A stretch of DNA of 64,000 nt, taken from the NCBI GenBank assembly GCA_002245135.1, contig NGBS01000300.1, forward strand, positions 62,001 to 126,000, written 5' to 3'. The DNA is from Proteromonas lacertae. Taxonomy: Eukaryota > Sar > Bigyra > Opalinata > Proteromonadidae. The notes under the pieces were generated by a model. It saw only the letters and a list, made by a program, of their open reading frames with translations. It made no database searches and was not told the origin of the DNA. Made by a program: the position numbers and the translations under genes. Positions 19,932-36,100 of this stretch are shown piece after piece (the stretch's first letter is position 1; each line of letters begins with the position of its first letter).

Positions 19932-20412
19932 TAAAGCCCTTTTATCTCTAAACGGCTTACAACAAAAATCTTTATATTTACCATCTTCAAATATCTTATT
20001 AATTTTTGGATTTAATTTGTTCTATTTATGTTTTAACCATCTTCAGTTTCATCAGCTGCAATTACTTCAACAAGTTTATATTATTTTTTATGTTACGTAG
20101 TTTATAACTAAGTAAATTAATTGATTTTATTGAGGAAGAAGGAGATAATTGTATTCAATCATAGCTGATTTGGATTGGAAAATGGATAAAATCTGTGTTT
20201 TGATCATTATCCTTTAATTTAATATAATTTTCAGAACTTTAAATTGACTTATATTTTTTAAAGATTCTTCAATACCAATATAATATTTCTTTTATCTTTC
20301 TTTAAATTAATATTTATTTTCACATATTCTTTTAAGGATTTGAGTGATGTTTTGATCTATAAATTTTTAATTGTATTTATAGTATTATTCTTTTTTAAGA
20401 ATTTACTAACTT

Positions 20413-20676
20413 TTAACTCTGATATGCCATTCTCCAGAATAATTGGAGAAAGTACATTATTAAATCATCTCTATCTCGATTAATATCATTTTCTTCACCA
20501 TTACCATAATTACCATATTCACCTTCACTATTATCTTCTATACTATTATATATTACTACTGTACTATAATTACAGTTAATAGGAATCTTCTGATTGTTTT
20601 CTATTACTACAATATAATTGTTACTACTTTCGTAGATTATATTAATATTGAAAAAGTCTACTATAATGTATTTTGA
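20413..20676 (-). pseudogene. Open coding-like fragment without a start codon
   Basis: 88 codons are open on the minus strand, from a TAA at 20677-20679 to the TAA at 20413-20415. They include YIVVIENNQKIPINCNY and a Glu/Asn/Gly-rich linker (EGEYGNYGNGEENDINRD). There is no ATG before the last dozen residues. Composition resembles real proteins of the window more than spacer DNA. It is probably an exon remnant or a piece of a lost gene. No family is recognised. Confidence 0.4.
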
Positions 20677-21121
20677 TTAATTTATAATCCAAATCCTGTT
20701 ATTCTTACTATTGCTTTTCTGCAAATACTTTTAGACATTTCTCTAATGTCATTTATTCTTCTAGTCATTTCATGATGGGTTGATCTAGACAAAAATAAGA
20801 TGTTATTATGTATTGTTTAATAAAGTATGTCCTTCCAAGATTTTACATTTTTTACTATTATAAAATCAATTGGTTAATACATTTTAAGAGTAATTAGCCT
20901 CTCTATGAAACTAAAATCATAAATTCATCTTTACAGTATAAGTGCTTTGGTTTTTATCATTTTATCCTAGTTACACCCAAATAATTTACAAAGTATGTAT
21001 TGTGTAGTTTACAAATAGCACATGAAGGCATTATCAAAATGAATTGTACTGTAAATTTAATCACACAAAAAACAAATAATAAGTATTAGGTATAAATTTT
21101 TAAAATAGAATAATAATAATC

Positions 21122-24100
21122 TTATACTTCAACTAGTTTGTCTTGTTTTGTATCTGTATTAGTTTCTGTTTCATATTCTGTTTCTTTAATCTCATCTTCA
21201 GATGTTGTTGTTGTGGTGGTGGTTGCAGTTGTTGTTGTTGTGGTTGTAGTTGTATCTACATCTATTGTAGTTGTAGCTGTTGTTTCAGGAGGATTTACTG
21301 TGATTTCACTATCAGTTGTTTGATCATCACTTCCTTCATACTTCACATTCAACACAATCTCACTTCCATCGCAAACGTTCTCACTATTTGCATATTTACT
21401 ACAATATCCATCGATTCCATTTATATTTTCACTCTTTACTCTGAAATACCACACACCTATACCACCAACATCAAATTTCATCTTCAATGCAGTAAATGAG
21501 TTATAAGTTGAAGGAATATTATATTTATAAGTATAATAACTATTAAAGTGTTTATCCTTTGTATATTCTACATAATAGGATGTAATTGCACTTCCTCCAT
21601 TCGCTATTTGTGTACCAATTGACATTATATTGTATGGACATATTTTAGCTTCTCTTTTACCAGAACACCATAAACCATGTGATGGAACATAGGGTGGTAA
21701 TATTTTCATTTCAATTGTTAAATTCTTATTTTCTACTTGCAATACTAATGGTAAACCTGGTGATTCTATTTATAAAAATATATATAAATAATAAATATAA
21801 TTAAAATATACGTTTTGTAGGAATAATTGGTTCTTTCACTTCATAATAACCACTTTCTCCATAGACATTCTTTGATTTTACTCTTAAATAATACTTTTCA
21901 TTTTCTTCTAAATCTACAATTGTATAATATTCTGTTATATCTAAAACCATTTCAGCAGAATCATAATTCTCAAAATCATTATCTTTTGACCATTCAATTA
22001 TATAGGAAGTAACCTTTGATATTTCATAACTTATTGGTTGAATGGTAATTGATTTATGTGATGTTATACCAATATTGATAAACTTTGGTGGATAAGGAAT
22101 ATCTATAAAAAATAATAAATATAAAAAATACTTGTTGCTTCTGTATCTTCAATTATTTCTCCAATTTCACTCCATCCCATTTCATTATAACAAATTGTTC
22201 GAATATAATAAATTACATTCTCTTTCAATCCTTCTAATATGTAACTAGCTACATTCAATGCTTCTCTCAGATTTCTACTCTTTACATTTCCATTTTCATC
22301 TAAGATATCCTCTGGTAAAACAATTACATATTCAGCATAAAACATTCTTCCATTTACTTTTCTTCCTTCTAATTTATTAGTTTCAAAATCAGGTTGTGAA
22401 TCTACTTCAATCACATAATTAGTTATTCTTCTATCTAAAACAATCTCTATTTCTATTGAAGTAGGAGTTATCTGTATAATTGAAGGAGCATTGTTATTCT
22501 CTGGTAAGTAAGTTGGTTTTTTACTTTCTTCAGTGTATATATATTCACTATAACCACCATTATTGTATGTTCTAACTCTGGCAAAATAGGAATACATCGA
22601 ATCAACATTCTTTACTGTTATTGGTAAATTATAACATTGTGTAAACTTATAGACTGGATATTTCATCAATGGATATATCACCACATTCTTTGAATCTGTC
22701 TTTATATTTTGGATTATTATATCATCAATATCTTTAAATGTAATATAATATCTTCTAACAGTTGTATCATCTCCTGGTACAAATTTATTCACTTCAATAT
22801 TACTAAAGATTGGTAAACTTGTTTCTTCATTGGATATATCTAATAATATTGATTGTAAACTACCACTAGGTGATCTTAATGGATTATATATATCTAAATC
22901 ATTAATATTTTCATCTTTCATTTCAGCTACACAATCCATGTAAATATCATTACTTACATAACTTTCAATTATATGTGTTGTTCCTATATGTGATACTTCT
23001 ATTTCAACATTATATATTATATCACTAACATTATTGTAAGGATAAGTATCAAATACCCATACTGAATATGATTCACTATTACTACATCTAATCTTGTTAT
23101 CTTTAACAGTAGTGGTAATTCCATTGACATCTTTAATTTCATATTCTACTGTTTCTATTTTTGTAAATTCTTTATTTTGGCTCAATTCTAATTCATACCA
23201 AAGTACAGCTTCTTCTTCATTTCTTATTTCTACTTCTGGCTCTAAATATGATATTCTAAGGGTATTTGAAATGGGAATATTTTCTAAATATGTAATATTT
23301 GATGGTTTTGTTGTAGGTTTTATTGGTATTGATATATAATTTGGTGGATCTGAATATTCAGTAACATTATCATAATAATTCATATTAATTTGTATTATAT
23401 ATGCATGACCAGGATTAATTACAGTTGAGTAATAATTAGTTGATGGTTTTGGATCATAATCAAATTCTACCAAGTTATAATTGGATGGATAGCTTCCTGG
23501 TAAAGCTTCATCACATTCATTATCTAAATTATAAGAATCATAAGTACCATCACAGTTTATTGGTTGTTGTTTAAGATATACATTTGTTAGTGAATATACA
23601 TATTCAATATAGATTGGTGGAATATTATCATAAGTTGATATAAACTCAATTGATATTTTACATTTTTCTTCATTATCATTTCTGCTCATTATATTTACTT
23701 TCACAGTTCCAAAATTTAATCTTTCATAAGATGATTTAATCTGTTCTACTAATTCACTACTACTACATTTATGATTATAATTGTCTATATAACTTCCATA
23801 TATCTTATTATCATCTTTATCTAATACATATGGTATAAAACTATCAATATTGTTATGTATAATAATAATCTGTTTTTCATGTTGACCTAATGGTTTAGAA
23901 CCATAATGAATATTCTTAAATATCACATTATATGGATTATATTTCACTAATGTTGGACTATCGATGTATCTTACAGCTTCAGGTTGAATAATCTCCACAT
24001 TTCTCATAAATGTAATATTTGGATAGATTATATCATAGATAATGTAATGATTTGATTGTTTCTTTGTTATTTCACAGTTTATATGAATTGCATTGATGAT

Positions 24101-27100
24101 TTTAGCTCTCATGCTCATAGCTGATTCTTTTGACTTTAAATCCACTTTAATCATATTAATCTTATGGGATGTTTCGTTATAGATATAATACTTCATGTAG
24201 AAATGAGATTGTGAATTTAAGGAGGTTAATGAGAGTAATATTTGATGATGAACTGAATTTGTAACATTTTCACTGATTATTATGTTATATTTAATACTCT
24301 TATCTTCATCTTCTACATCATTTTCTTGGTTGATTAAATTATTCCATTTTATATGTAATAAATGTTCTTTACTGTATGGATTTATATCTGTATAAGAAGT
24401 AACATCAATCTTATATTTGGATAATACTTTATTTGTTGGTTTAAGTGTAATATATTCAGGTAATGAATTAACACTATTGCTTACACCATAAGCAGTATGT
24501 GTTGTAATTCTGAAGTAATAATTGATATTATATTTCAACTGTATTCTTAAATGATATTCTTTCAAATTTGGACTATATCTATTCGGATAAACAACAGTCT
24601 CATTATTTATATAGAATTTATCTTCAATTACATTCTTACTAAATGTACTGTATATACTGTATTGTATAATATAATAATCTATAGCTGATCCACCTGTCTT
24701 TATTGCTTCACTCCATTTCAACTCGATTATATTATTATAATATTGTTCAACAGTGAAATGTAATGGATTGGATGGAATAGTATTCTTTGGAATAACTCCT
24801 TTCTTACAATAACTCCAATTGATTTTATTATTTTCATCTTCTTCATTGTCATTGTCATATTCAATATCATTAATTGCTACAATTCTTGCAAAATATACTT
24901 CATTCTCTGCTAATCCATTGATTATATAACTATATCTTGTTGTTGATATTATACTTCCGTCTTCTTCTATTTCTTCTTCTAATACATTCAAATTCTCTAC
25001 TTTAACTATAATATCAGTGTATAGTTTTGTAAATTGGTCATTCTCACTGAGTTGTATATGATAACTGATAATTTCACTTCCTCCATCACTTATTGGTTTA
25101 TTCCACTGTAATTCTAATGAATTTATTGTATCATATTCGAATTCTACATTTAAACATTTACTTGGTATTTCAGCTGGTATAAACAATGACTTTAAGTATT
25201 TTGGTTCACTCTTTCCTGCTTTATTCTCACTTTGAATTGAGATACTATATTCAATTCCACTCTCTAAAGTATCTATAACAATACAACCATCACAATCATT
25301 AGAATATATTCTAAAATCACAATTCTCAACATCATTCTTGATTATTTCAAAACTATTCAATTTTGTATTATCTGTCAATTTAGTCATTGTGAATTTCAAT
25401 TTGTATGTATTTACAATTTGTACATCATAATTACCAGGTATTGTTGGTAGAATATTTCTAACATTGGTATGTTTACATTTCACTATATTCTCATTTATTA
25501 AATCATAACAGAATAAATTACCAGTTATATATATCTCTAATATTTCATCATCATCTTTATTATTATTATTTACATTTCTTTCTTCACTGTTATTATCATT
25601 TTCATTATCTTTTCTTGTTTTTAATGTATTTATTGTATTAATGATCTTTTCATCTGTTATTTTAATTGTAGCAGTAGTTTCTATAAAATCTTCATTTTCA
25701 TTATCTTTAATTTCTATTTTACCAATTGTATAATAGTTAGTTATTTCTTTTTCTATGAATATATTCTGAATTGATTTGAATGATTCTAGTTTTTGTCTCA
25801 ATTCATTAATTTTTATAGAATATGATATATCAATAGTTTCATTACCATATTTCAACTTATACATTCCATTTCTATTACAATACACATCTTCATCATTCTT
25901 CATATAGAATTCAATATATTGTATGTAATTAATATAATAATAATTATCAAATATATATTCCTTTCTTACTCTATTAACTGTAGAGTAATTGATAATATAT
26001 TTATCAATTATATTTCCATATGTATTAATTGGTGATTTATAACTTAATCTAATTGAATTTGAATTTCTTGTACTACTTGGATAAATATCAAATATTTCTA
26101 TATTTACATTATTTCCTTCTAAATATTGATAAGTAATCTTTAACAAACTATTATCTGATGTTGGTAAATAATCAATAAATGTAATATACCATTTATATAA
26201 ATTCAAATCATATTCTTCTCTTCTAACTTCCACTTTGTTTATTCCATGTAATCTTTTTAATTCATTCTTCATTGTTCATTTCATCAACATTATACTCTAA
26301 TGAACCAGTTACATAATTTTCATAACCCAATAAGAATGTTCCAGAAATCTTCTTATTATTCAATTCATCCATCTTTACAGTAGTAATTTGAAGATTTTCA
26401 ACATGTTTCATTTTCAAATCATAAGGTTTAACGGTTATTAAATTATGTGGATCATTTTCAGTGTAATAACTTATTATCCAATAAGAACTGTTTATTGTAT
26501 CTGTATAAACAATATCAACATCCACTATTTGATGTAAAGATCCTTCAAAACAGTTTATTAAATCATCTTTATTTTCTATTGGATAATCAATTATACATTC
26601 ATAATTGTCCTGTAATATTTGTAACTTTCCACTTATTAAATTTCCTCTCTTTGATATATAAGTCATACATTTATTATTGGTATTATTAACTTGACATTGT
26701 ATTAGATTATTATGTCTGGATAAATAGGTAATTGTCCAGAATGAATTAAATGGATCTTCAGGTTCATCTTTTATTACATATATTTCTCCAATTAATGGAA
26801 CTTGAGAGAGGATTTCTGTGAAATTACTTATTGATAATTCATTAAATTGTTGTTTTTCTTTATCATTATCATCTTCTCTTGTATTTATTGGTTTTGGTTG
26901 GATTATTTCTATCTTTGTTTTTTCTTTATCATAATTTCCACTACATCCTGTTATATCTGTAATATTTACATTTTCTATTGAATTATCGTCTTTTCCTGAT
27001 AAATCAATAGAAATAATATAATAATTTTCTCCAACCTCTTCATACACATTACCATAAGTTGTTAAGTTATTTCTATAATCATCAAAGTTATGAATACCTA

Positions 27101-30100
27101 AACACAATTCATTTTTATTTAATTTCAATCCAATACTTCCAGTTGGTAATTCTTCATTATTCTTTCCATAAATTTCAATCTTTATTTGTTTACTTATTTA
27201 ATTTAAACTCCTTTTCATCACCATTATAATCTCTTATTCTATATGACAATGTTGATGGTTTAATTGGTTTACTATCTGTAGAGAATAAATGAACTACTTG
27301 AATTTCTGGTACAAATTCAAGCTGTTATATTCACCAAATGTTGATCTAATGTAAACTTACTAGAAGTAATCAACATTTGCACTGGAGATTCATTCTTTGT
27401 ACGTCTACCAGTAAACTCACTTGGTGGTAATGGAAGGTTTACTGGTTTTTCACATATTGGTTCTGAATAATTACCAATGAATTTCTTTCCACTAGAACTT
27501 TCACTAACAGCTAATACTCTTACACAATAATATGTATTTGGATCTAAATCAGAAACAACTGTATAATTTGGTGTATAACCATGAACAATCTTTTCCACTA
27601 ATGGATAAATCATTTTTCCATCATATTGAATCAACGGTTCTATTAATGATATATCATCAATTACATTTAAGAATTTCATTTGATATTTCTTTCCAGTTTC
27701 TTTAAACACTTTCAAATTATTGTATTTATTACCTGCATATGATGGTACTATAGTAAAAGTATTATCTTCATCATTTATGGATTTAACTGTATAAGTTGGT
27801 ATTTCAATATATACTGGAGAATTTACTGTTATTAATGGACAAGTTGTTCTATCAATTACATTGTTTGTACCTATATCTCCACTAAATTCACTCCATTCAA
27901 CTTCACCAGCATCTTTTACTTCATCTCCACTACAATCATTTTCTGTAAAGAATTTAACTGTATCTTTTGTAATTTTTCCTTCACATTTACTATCAACACT
28001 ATTCTTACCATAACATTTTATATCTCTGTAATACACTGTATATTTAATACTATCATTTACTTGTTTCATTTCAACATGAATATTGATATTAGTTATATTG
28101 ATAAACATAGAATCAAGATCAGATTCTGTATCATTTATCATCATACATTCACCATCTATTTTATAACTTTTGACTTCATTATTAACTGTGAATGAAATCT
28201 GTAAAGTTCCAATTGGACAAATATCTGATATTTCTAACTGATTAATTCTACTATCATCACTACTATCATCTTCTTCTTCCTGTAATACTCTTCTATTCTT
28301 CTCATATTCTTTTTCTAATGAAATACATCGTTGTAAGAATAGTATGTTCTTGTTTATTGATAATGGATATTTACTTGTTATATTTATATACTGTATTGTC
28401 TTATTATCATCTATATCATACTTATAACTATAATAATCATGATTTAATAAATGATTAAATCTTTCATTTGTATTTTTATTGGATTTTGATGGCATTTCCA
28501 TACAACCTGTTTCTCTACCATCATAGAGTACATTATACTGTGATTTTTCTATTAAACTTAAATACACAGATATTTGTGTTTCATATGTGGATAATATTTT
28601 AACATTATTACATACTAATATAGAGAAATCATTTATATTTATATAATCTTTGATATTTTGATTTACACAATATATTGTATTATTATTATAATATAACAAA
28701 GTATTCTCTGGTAATATATTGTAGATTGTATTTAAACTATTCTTATTGGTTGATAATTCTGGTACAAAACAATCAGTTTGTTTATTTCCATTAGTCATTG
28801 AGATTGGAGATTTATTATTGATTGGTAATATCATCTTATATGTTGGTATATATTCATATTCATAATAGTTATTGTAATAATTATCACTACTTAATATATT
28901 TAATGAATAATAGACAAAATCAACAGTTATATTCTCATTACCACTAGTTTCATTATTAACTGTAATATAATAAACTCTATTCATTTCATCTTTATAAATT
29001 ACATCGAAATAATCTGTGAATAATTCCAACATTTCATTTATAGAAGTAATTTCTGTTAATAATGTGTTATTATATTGAAATCTTAAAGATGTTTCATTCA
29101 CTGGTAAATGTAATATATAATAATCACTGCCATTATTATAACTCTTCATATCTATTACATCATAATTGATTATATCATTCTCCATTTCTATTTCTAATTT
29201 ATTCACATCAAAACATGTGGAATTACAGTCAATATCTAATGTTATTGTTAATGTTTCACTCTCTTTATTATATTCTGTTAATATATTTGCTATATGTGAT
29301 GATAATTCATATAAATCATCATAATTATTATCTTCAATACTATACTCAACAGTAATATTCATATCATCAATCTTATAAGTTATATTCAATTCATTTTCAT
29401 ATTCCATTTGAGTGATGTTGATTTGATATAAATATTGATGTTCATATATTTCAAAGTCTGATTTAATACATGAATCAATTGTGAAATATAAATTAAACTC
29501 TTCTTCATCAACTACTTTATCATATAAATATATGGTAATATCTGGTTGGTATCTCATTAAATATGGTTCAGTATAATTATATATAATCTCATGATAATCT
29601 GATAGATTATTCTCTATTAATATCTTATCAATAACATCGATTATTTCAACAGTATCATTTATGGATATACATTTTGAACTTGTTGAGTTATATCTCAATG
29701 AGATCATATCATTCACTAGCATATTATTGATGTTAATCTGTTGAATTGTTGTATATTCTAATTCTCTATTAGAACAATCATATATATGAATATTATCTTT
29801 TATTGCCTTTAATATTGTTTCATTGAAATAATGAGTATCTTTTAATATGATTGTATATGTTACTTTATCTAATTCATCTTCTTTATTTCCATCACTTTCT
29901 GTGGATAATTCTTCACTTTCAGTATATTCAAAATTGATTGATATATCAATATTTGTATTGTTAAATAATATTGAATATACTTTACCATATACTTCTGTTA
30001 AATCTTTATAATCAATAAAACAACCAGTATCTTTCTCATACAATTTCATACCAATTGAACCACCTAATTCTAAATCAGATACTGTAAATGTAACTTTTAT

Positions 30101-33100
30101 ATCAGGTGTAAATGTATTAGATACATAATATTTTCCACCATTTATTTCCACTATATTTAGATTTGGTAATATATCACCTATAAAATCTCTATAATTTGGA
30201 TCTAAATAAACAGTTAAACCTTCATTTCTACTTGTATTGGATATTAGTTTTCTAGTTTCACCTAATTCTTGTTCTATTTCATCATTATTATTATCTTCCA
30301 ATTCTCTATTAATATCACTATTACCTTCATCTATTAAGATTTGACTTCCTGGACTTAATATTGATGATAATTTAATATCACTATTAACATTCTTTACTAT
30401 TTTACTTCCTTTACCAACATTTACTCTTAGATTTGGTATAGATAACATTACAGTGTTTAATTCATTCAATATATATGGATTTAGTGTAGTAATGTCATTC
30501 AATGCACTTTCAATAAAATCAACTCCATACATATCAATAGCATATTCACCACTGTCAATACCTTCGTATTTGATACTGAATAAATCATTTGTATTAAATT
30601 CTTTACTACATTTTGATATATCTCTAGGTGTAACTGTAGTATAGTTATTATTATTACCTTTTGAATCAATTACTTGCAGTGTATTTGATGGACTATAAGT
30701 ACAACTACCAATTGGATAACTTGCTTTATGTGAAATAGGATTTTCATGTTGTTTTATATACATTCTAATCTTTATTCCTCCACTTAAATTGTGTATAATG
30801 TTTGTATTATTCCAACCATCACCAATTTCACTTATTTCAATATATACTTTATATGTTCTATTATAGAATCTATTCATGAAATTTTCACTTATTTTATTGA
30901 ATGACATTGAATGTAAATCAACTATATCATTTTCCACATCTGTTGTATTGATTATTTCATTATTTAATATCAATTTCAAATCACCTATTAATCCATTATT
31001 ATACGAATCATATTCTTCATTATTTATCACTTTTACTATCTCTCTATTACTATAACTATTATAATTAACTATCTTTTCTTTTGATTTGACTAAATATTCA
31101 ACATCTTCATCATCATTATTATCATTTCTTATATCATAATAAGTATTGTCTTTTGGATAAGATAATTTACTTTCATCTATTTCAATATCAAAATTAGCTA
31201 TTGCTCTTGGTCTATAAACATTATTATTTATAAATGTAAACTGATAAGTATTTAATCCATAAATATTATTATATTTCTTAACTCCAATGTTGTTTATAAA
31301 CTTACATTTATTGTAGATAACTTCTCTTATTGATTCTGTTGTACTTAATTCATTATCTATTGTAAATCTACAACAATATTTATCAGCTTCTTCTTCAATT
31401 GATGATTTAATCTTCACATCAAATCTACCAGATATTGCAGTTCCATCTCTTGTAAGATTTGTATTGATATTTACATCATAATTCAACATATAAGTTGAAA
31501 CATATAGAACAGTTTTATCTGATTTTATACTTCCCATTCTATTACCAACATCATCAGATATGAAAGTAATTAAATATTTCATTGAACCTGTATTTATATC
31601 AACTGTTCTATTAACAGATACTTCACCAATATTCTTCAATTTTTCTAATACATTTCTCATTTCTACATCATTGATAGAATAATCTATTGGATTAGTTGAG
31701 AATATATCTTTTGTATTACATCTTTGACATTCTGTTGTATCAAATGTTAATATATAACTACCACTGATTGGATTAAAACCAGTATTTGTATAACTAATAT
31801 CAATTGAATCATTATATCTTATAACATTTCCATTCTCTGTATTATATTTTGGACCATAACTAATTGATGGAGTGTAAGAATATAATTTCGTTAATGGACC
31901 ATAATATGTTTCATTTGTTTCTTCATTTATTATCATTTTATCATTGCCAAATGAAATATTCCATGTTGATATATGCAATGCTTTTTCTATATCATTTTGA
32001 TTTAATTTCTTAACTGTAAAGGTATTTTCTATTCCTTCTACTTTATATAACTTTCCTAAACTTTCTTTTATTTCCTCTTCAGTTGAATCTACATTGAATT
32101 CCACAATATTTGATATATCATCAGGTAAATAAAGTGCAAATGAATCACTAAATATTGATCCATAGATTGTATGAATTTCTATATTTCCATTGTATGTTAT
32201 TTCTACATCATTTGTTACTGATTCTATTGGTACAACACTTCCAGCTAATTCATTACATATATATTCTATGTTAATTGTCATTCCACCATTACTGAAATAT
32301 TTATTACCTTTTGTTATATTTATACAACTAGTATTTACAAATAATTTATTCAATTCTGTTTGTATTTCATTTATCATATTATCTACATTACTATAATTAT
32401 AAGTAATAGCATTAGTCTTTTTATCTTCATACTTCAATTTGAATTTTCCATCTAATTCAACCCCTGGATTAATAACTATCATTTCTACATTACAACTATC
32501 ACTTGTCACATTCTTTATTAATTCATATTTACCAATAAATGTAGAATATGTTATATTCAATACAAACTCACCGCTGTATATTGAACCTGTTTGATATACA
32601 TCATATCCATATTCAAATTCACACTTCTTTTCAAAACACTTATTATCATCACATGATAATTTCTGTAATTGTTTCTTTGTTTCTTCATCTAATCCTTCAA
32701 TATGCCATCCACTTCTACCTGAATATGTTGGTATTGTAATATTAACCATTGAACCATCAGTCATTTCAAAGCTAATAACAAAACTGTTCAAAAATTCACC
32801 TTCCTCTAATATAGTTATTTCGTTTTTTATATTTTCAACTACTTCTTCTTTTTCTTTATCATTCAATTGATTATTATTACTAATAATTCTAATAGTTGGT
32901 GTTGGGATAATTCCTTCCAAGTGATTATATTTAATTGTATATTTTCTACCATTTCCATTAATTGTTGGAACAATTGTTATTTCTGTATTATTCAGATTAA
33001 ATTTGTTATTAAAAACTCTTTGTAATGTTCTATAGTCTGTACTTAATTGATAATTCAATATTATATCTCTTTCTAATATATCAGTTGTAATAAATCCATT

Positions 33101-36100
33101 CATTGGATATCTTAACTCAATATCTACAGTATCAGTATCTCTAATTACACTTGCAGATTGTATCTTCTTTATTGATTTGGCAACACTTGTTGTTAATTCA
33201 AAATCACCAAGTCTTGAGTCAAATTCACATGTTAATACTGCACTTCCTGAAGTACAATTGATTAAATCATATGGTGAAGATGCTAAGAATGATGGTAATC
33301 CACCAAATAAAACTCTAAAATCATCCTTTAATTCATCAGCTTTTGGATTGTTCAACTACATTTGTTGTATTAATGAATATTTTAAAATCTCTATCAGGAG
33401 AATATTCAAAATCACCATCATAATAATTAACAGTATATTTAATAAACTGAATTCTCATATTACCTACTGGATTAAACTCATATTTCACACCTTTATTCAC
33501 TTTTGGTTCTATAACAATATCTTGAATAGGTGTAGTTGATGGTAATGTGAATATAAACTTTTGTTTTGTTGGATTTCTTTCACCATCAAATGTGATGATT
33601 GATTTTTGATTATGTCTATCTTCTTCAGCATTTCCTATTTGTATTGTCATTACTGTTTCTTTTACATTCATTTGGAGGAGTTTCTAATTCTATAATTGCA
33701 TCTTGTTCAGTTATTTTATCAGGTAATTGTAATGTCAAATTAGTGATTCTTGTATTAACTGGAACTTCTAATGTATAATCAACAATTTCTAAATCAACCT
33801 TCGGATTAGATATTTCCATCATTTGTATATCATTCTTTGTATATAATGTCTCATTACCCATTACCTTCTCAAATGATTCATCATCTGACCATTGCACATG
33901 GAATTCTGTAATTGTATTTCCACCATCACCATATGGTTTATCCCAAGTTACTAATAAAGATGTTGTATCAGTTGAATTTATTGGATAAACTTTTACATTC
34001 GTTGGTTGAGTTGGAGCAAATGTTTCTTCGAAATTCAACTCTACCATTATTGATTTTGAATATAAACTTGATCCTAATATATTTCTAGCTTTCATTCTTA
34101 TATATAATGGATTATCAAATGGTTGTATTGCTGTTGTATTTAATACATAGGAATAAGTAACATCTCCTGTTTCTGGATCTGTGATTGATGTAATTGATGA
34201 AGTATCATATATTGATGTTGTTCTGGATGGAATAAACGATGATACTCCAGAATATTCTATTAAATATTCCAATATTCTACTACCACCATCACCAGCAAAA
34301 TCTAATTTCCAACTCAATAATATATTGATCTTTGATAAAGCTAATGATGTTAATTCAGTTGGTGGTCTTGGAACTGTATTTTGAGGTCTTACACCAATGA
34401 AATTTGTTGGATTACTCATTCCTAAATCATTTGCAGCGGTTAATCTGATCTTGTATAATCTATCAGTTGAATCTGGTAGTGTAACTGTTATAATGAAAAT
34501 ATAATATCCCATTTCATCTATTTCTGATTCATTAAGATAATAGAACTTATAGCCTCTTTCTTCTACTATTTCTTCTTCATTATCTTGTGTATTTCTTCTG
34601 TTATTATTCTTGATTTTATGTAAACTATCATCAAACAAACTTGTAGTCCATTCAATTAAATAATATATAATTGGAGAACCACCAGTATCAGTAGTTTCTT
34701 TCCATTTAATATGTATCAATTTTGAACTTAATGATGTTACTATTATAGTTGATGGTGGCTTTGGAACAGTATGCGGAATAATAGTATATGGTGTTGAATA
34801 TGTATATGGTCCATTGTCAATAGCATTTGTTACATATATTAAGAAAGCGTATTCCTTTTCATTCTCCAAGTCTGCTATTGGAATTGTTACTATGCTATTG
34901 TCTTCATTATTATCAATATCTTTTAATTTATCTATTTCTTCTCTTGTATATATTGCTTTATGTAAACAACCTTTCTTCTTATTATCATCATAATAATCCC
35001 AAGTATTTTCTTGTACTTTAGTAATCAATATTCTAGCATTTGGACCTATCAAATGATTTGCTTTTTGTTCTAACAATTTCATTGGAGAGTGATTATTAAT
35101 GAATTTAATATCATATGTATAACCATATCCATTTTCAGTCTTTGTTACTATTGGTTTTGTTATTCCTCTTAATAATGATAAATGATAATGCAATCTTTCT
35201 TCACTGATATTATAATTCATTTGAACTGTACAATCATAAGAGAATGATGTATCATAACATAAAGAAAATGTTCCATTGAGTGGATAAATACCATTTTGAA
35301 TTGATTTTACAGTGACGAATTCTGGTGGATAAGCATATAATAGTGGATAATCGATTATTGGATGTTGAATATTTACATTACATACTATATTTTCAGTACA
35401 TTCTACTTCTACACTGTAAATAGTAGAGAATAATTCCAATGCTGATTTAATATCTGCTGCTAATTTTTCTAAATTATCTTTATCAACAATAATTGCATCA
35501 GTCAATTCTTCATACAACTGTAATTGAATTACTTGAATAAATGGATTTATTGTAATTTCTTGTTTTTCAGTATATAATTTGTCATTAACTAATATATTTG
35601 CACCAACAATGTTAATTCTTTGAATCTCAAATTCTGCTTCTGAACAATTATCTGAATTAGGTTGATAATATTCAATAACATAATTATTAATCTCATTTCC
35701 ACCATTATTAACACTATTCATATCAAATGTAACATTTATAGCAGTTCCATTTGCGATTGTTGCATTTAATTCAGCAACTTCTGATGGTTCAGCACTCATA
35801 TAAATACTTACAATTGAACTGAAATTACTATAACCTAATGAATTCTTTGCACTCATTCTGCAGTAATACATTCCATTATGGAAATCATCACTTATTACTT
35901 CTAATATATCTGAACCATATATTGCCATTGATACTCTGATTCCTTCACTGTTTGTAAAGATAAGTGGTAATATTTCACCTAAACCAATTTCTTTAGTTAT
36001 TGATACTGTATGTGTCAGTCTTACAGCATATGTATTATTTTCTCTTCTCATCACTGTTGATTGGAATATTGATGGTAATGTCAATAACATTTCTTCTAAT

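Larger units (their letters stand above)
19026..21121. other. Gene-poor 2.1-kb stretch with decayed sequence
   Basis: No gene with a start and conserved content is visible. It contains two CCAATCAAA elements near the NTPase start, imperfect inverted repeats at 19759-19931, two copies of ACGGCTT (19077, 19952) also seen at 14792, short translatable fragments (for example GVISVFGALAFINDNSVIQ on plus, ending at a TAA near 19560), and a longer open fragment at 20413-20676. This looks like eroded genes or mobile-element debris. Confidence 0.55.

Noticed and set aside
21020-21124. Extension of the giant protein past its stop through a GTATAAG...TTTACAG intron
   Set aside because: The next frame meets a stop after three codons and gives no membrane span or domain.
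21138-21499. Plus-strand Val- or Cys-rich open frames
   Set aside because: They are antisense shadows of the Thr codon run in the giant protein's tail.
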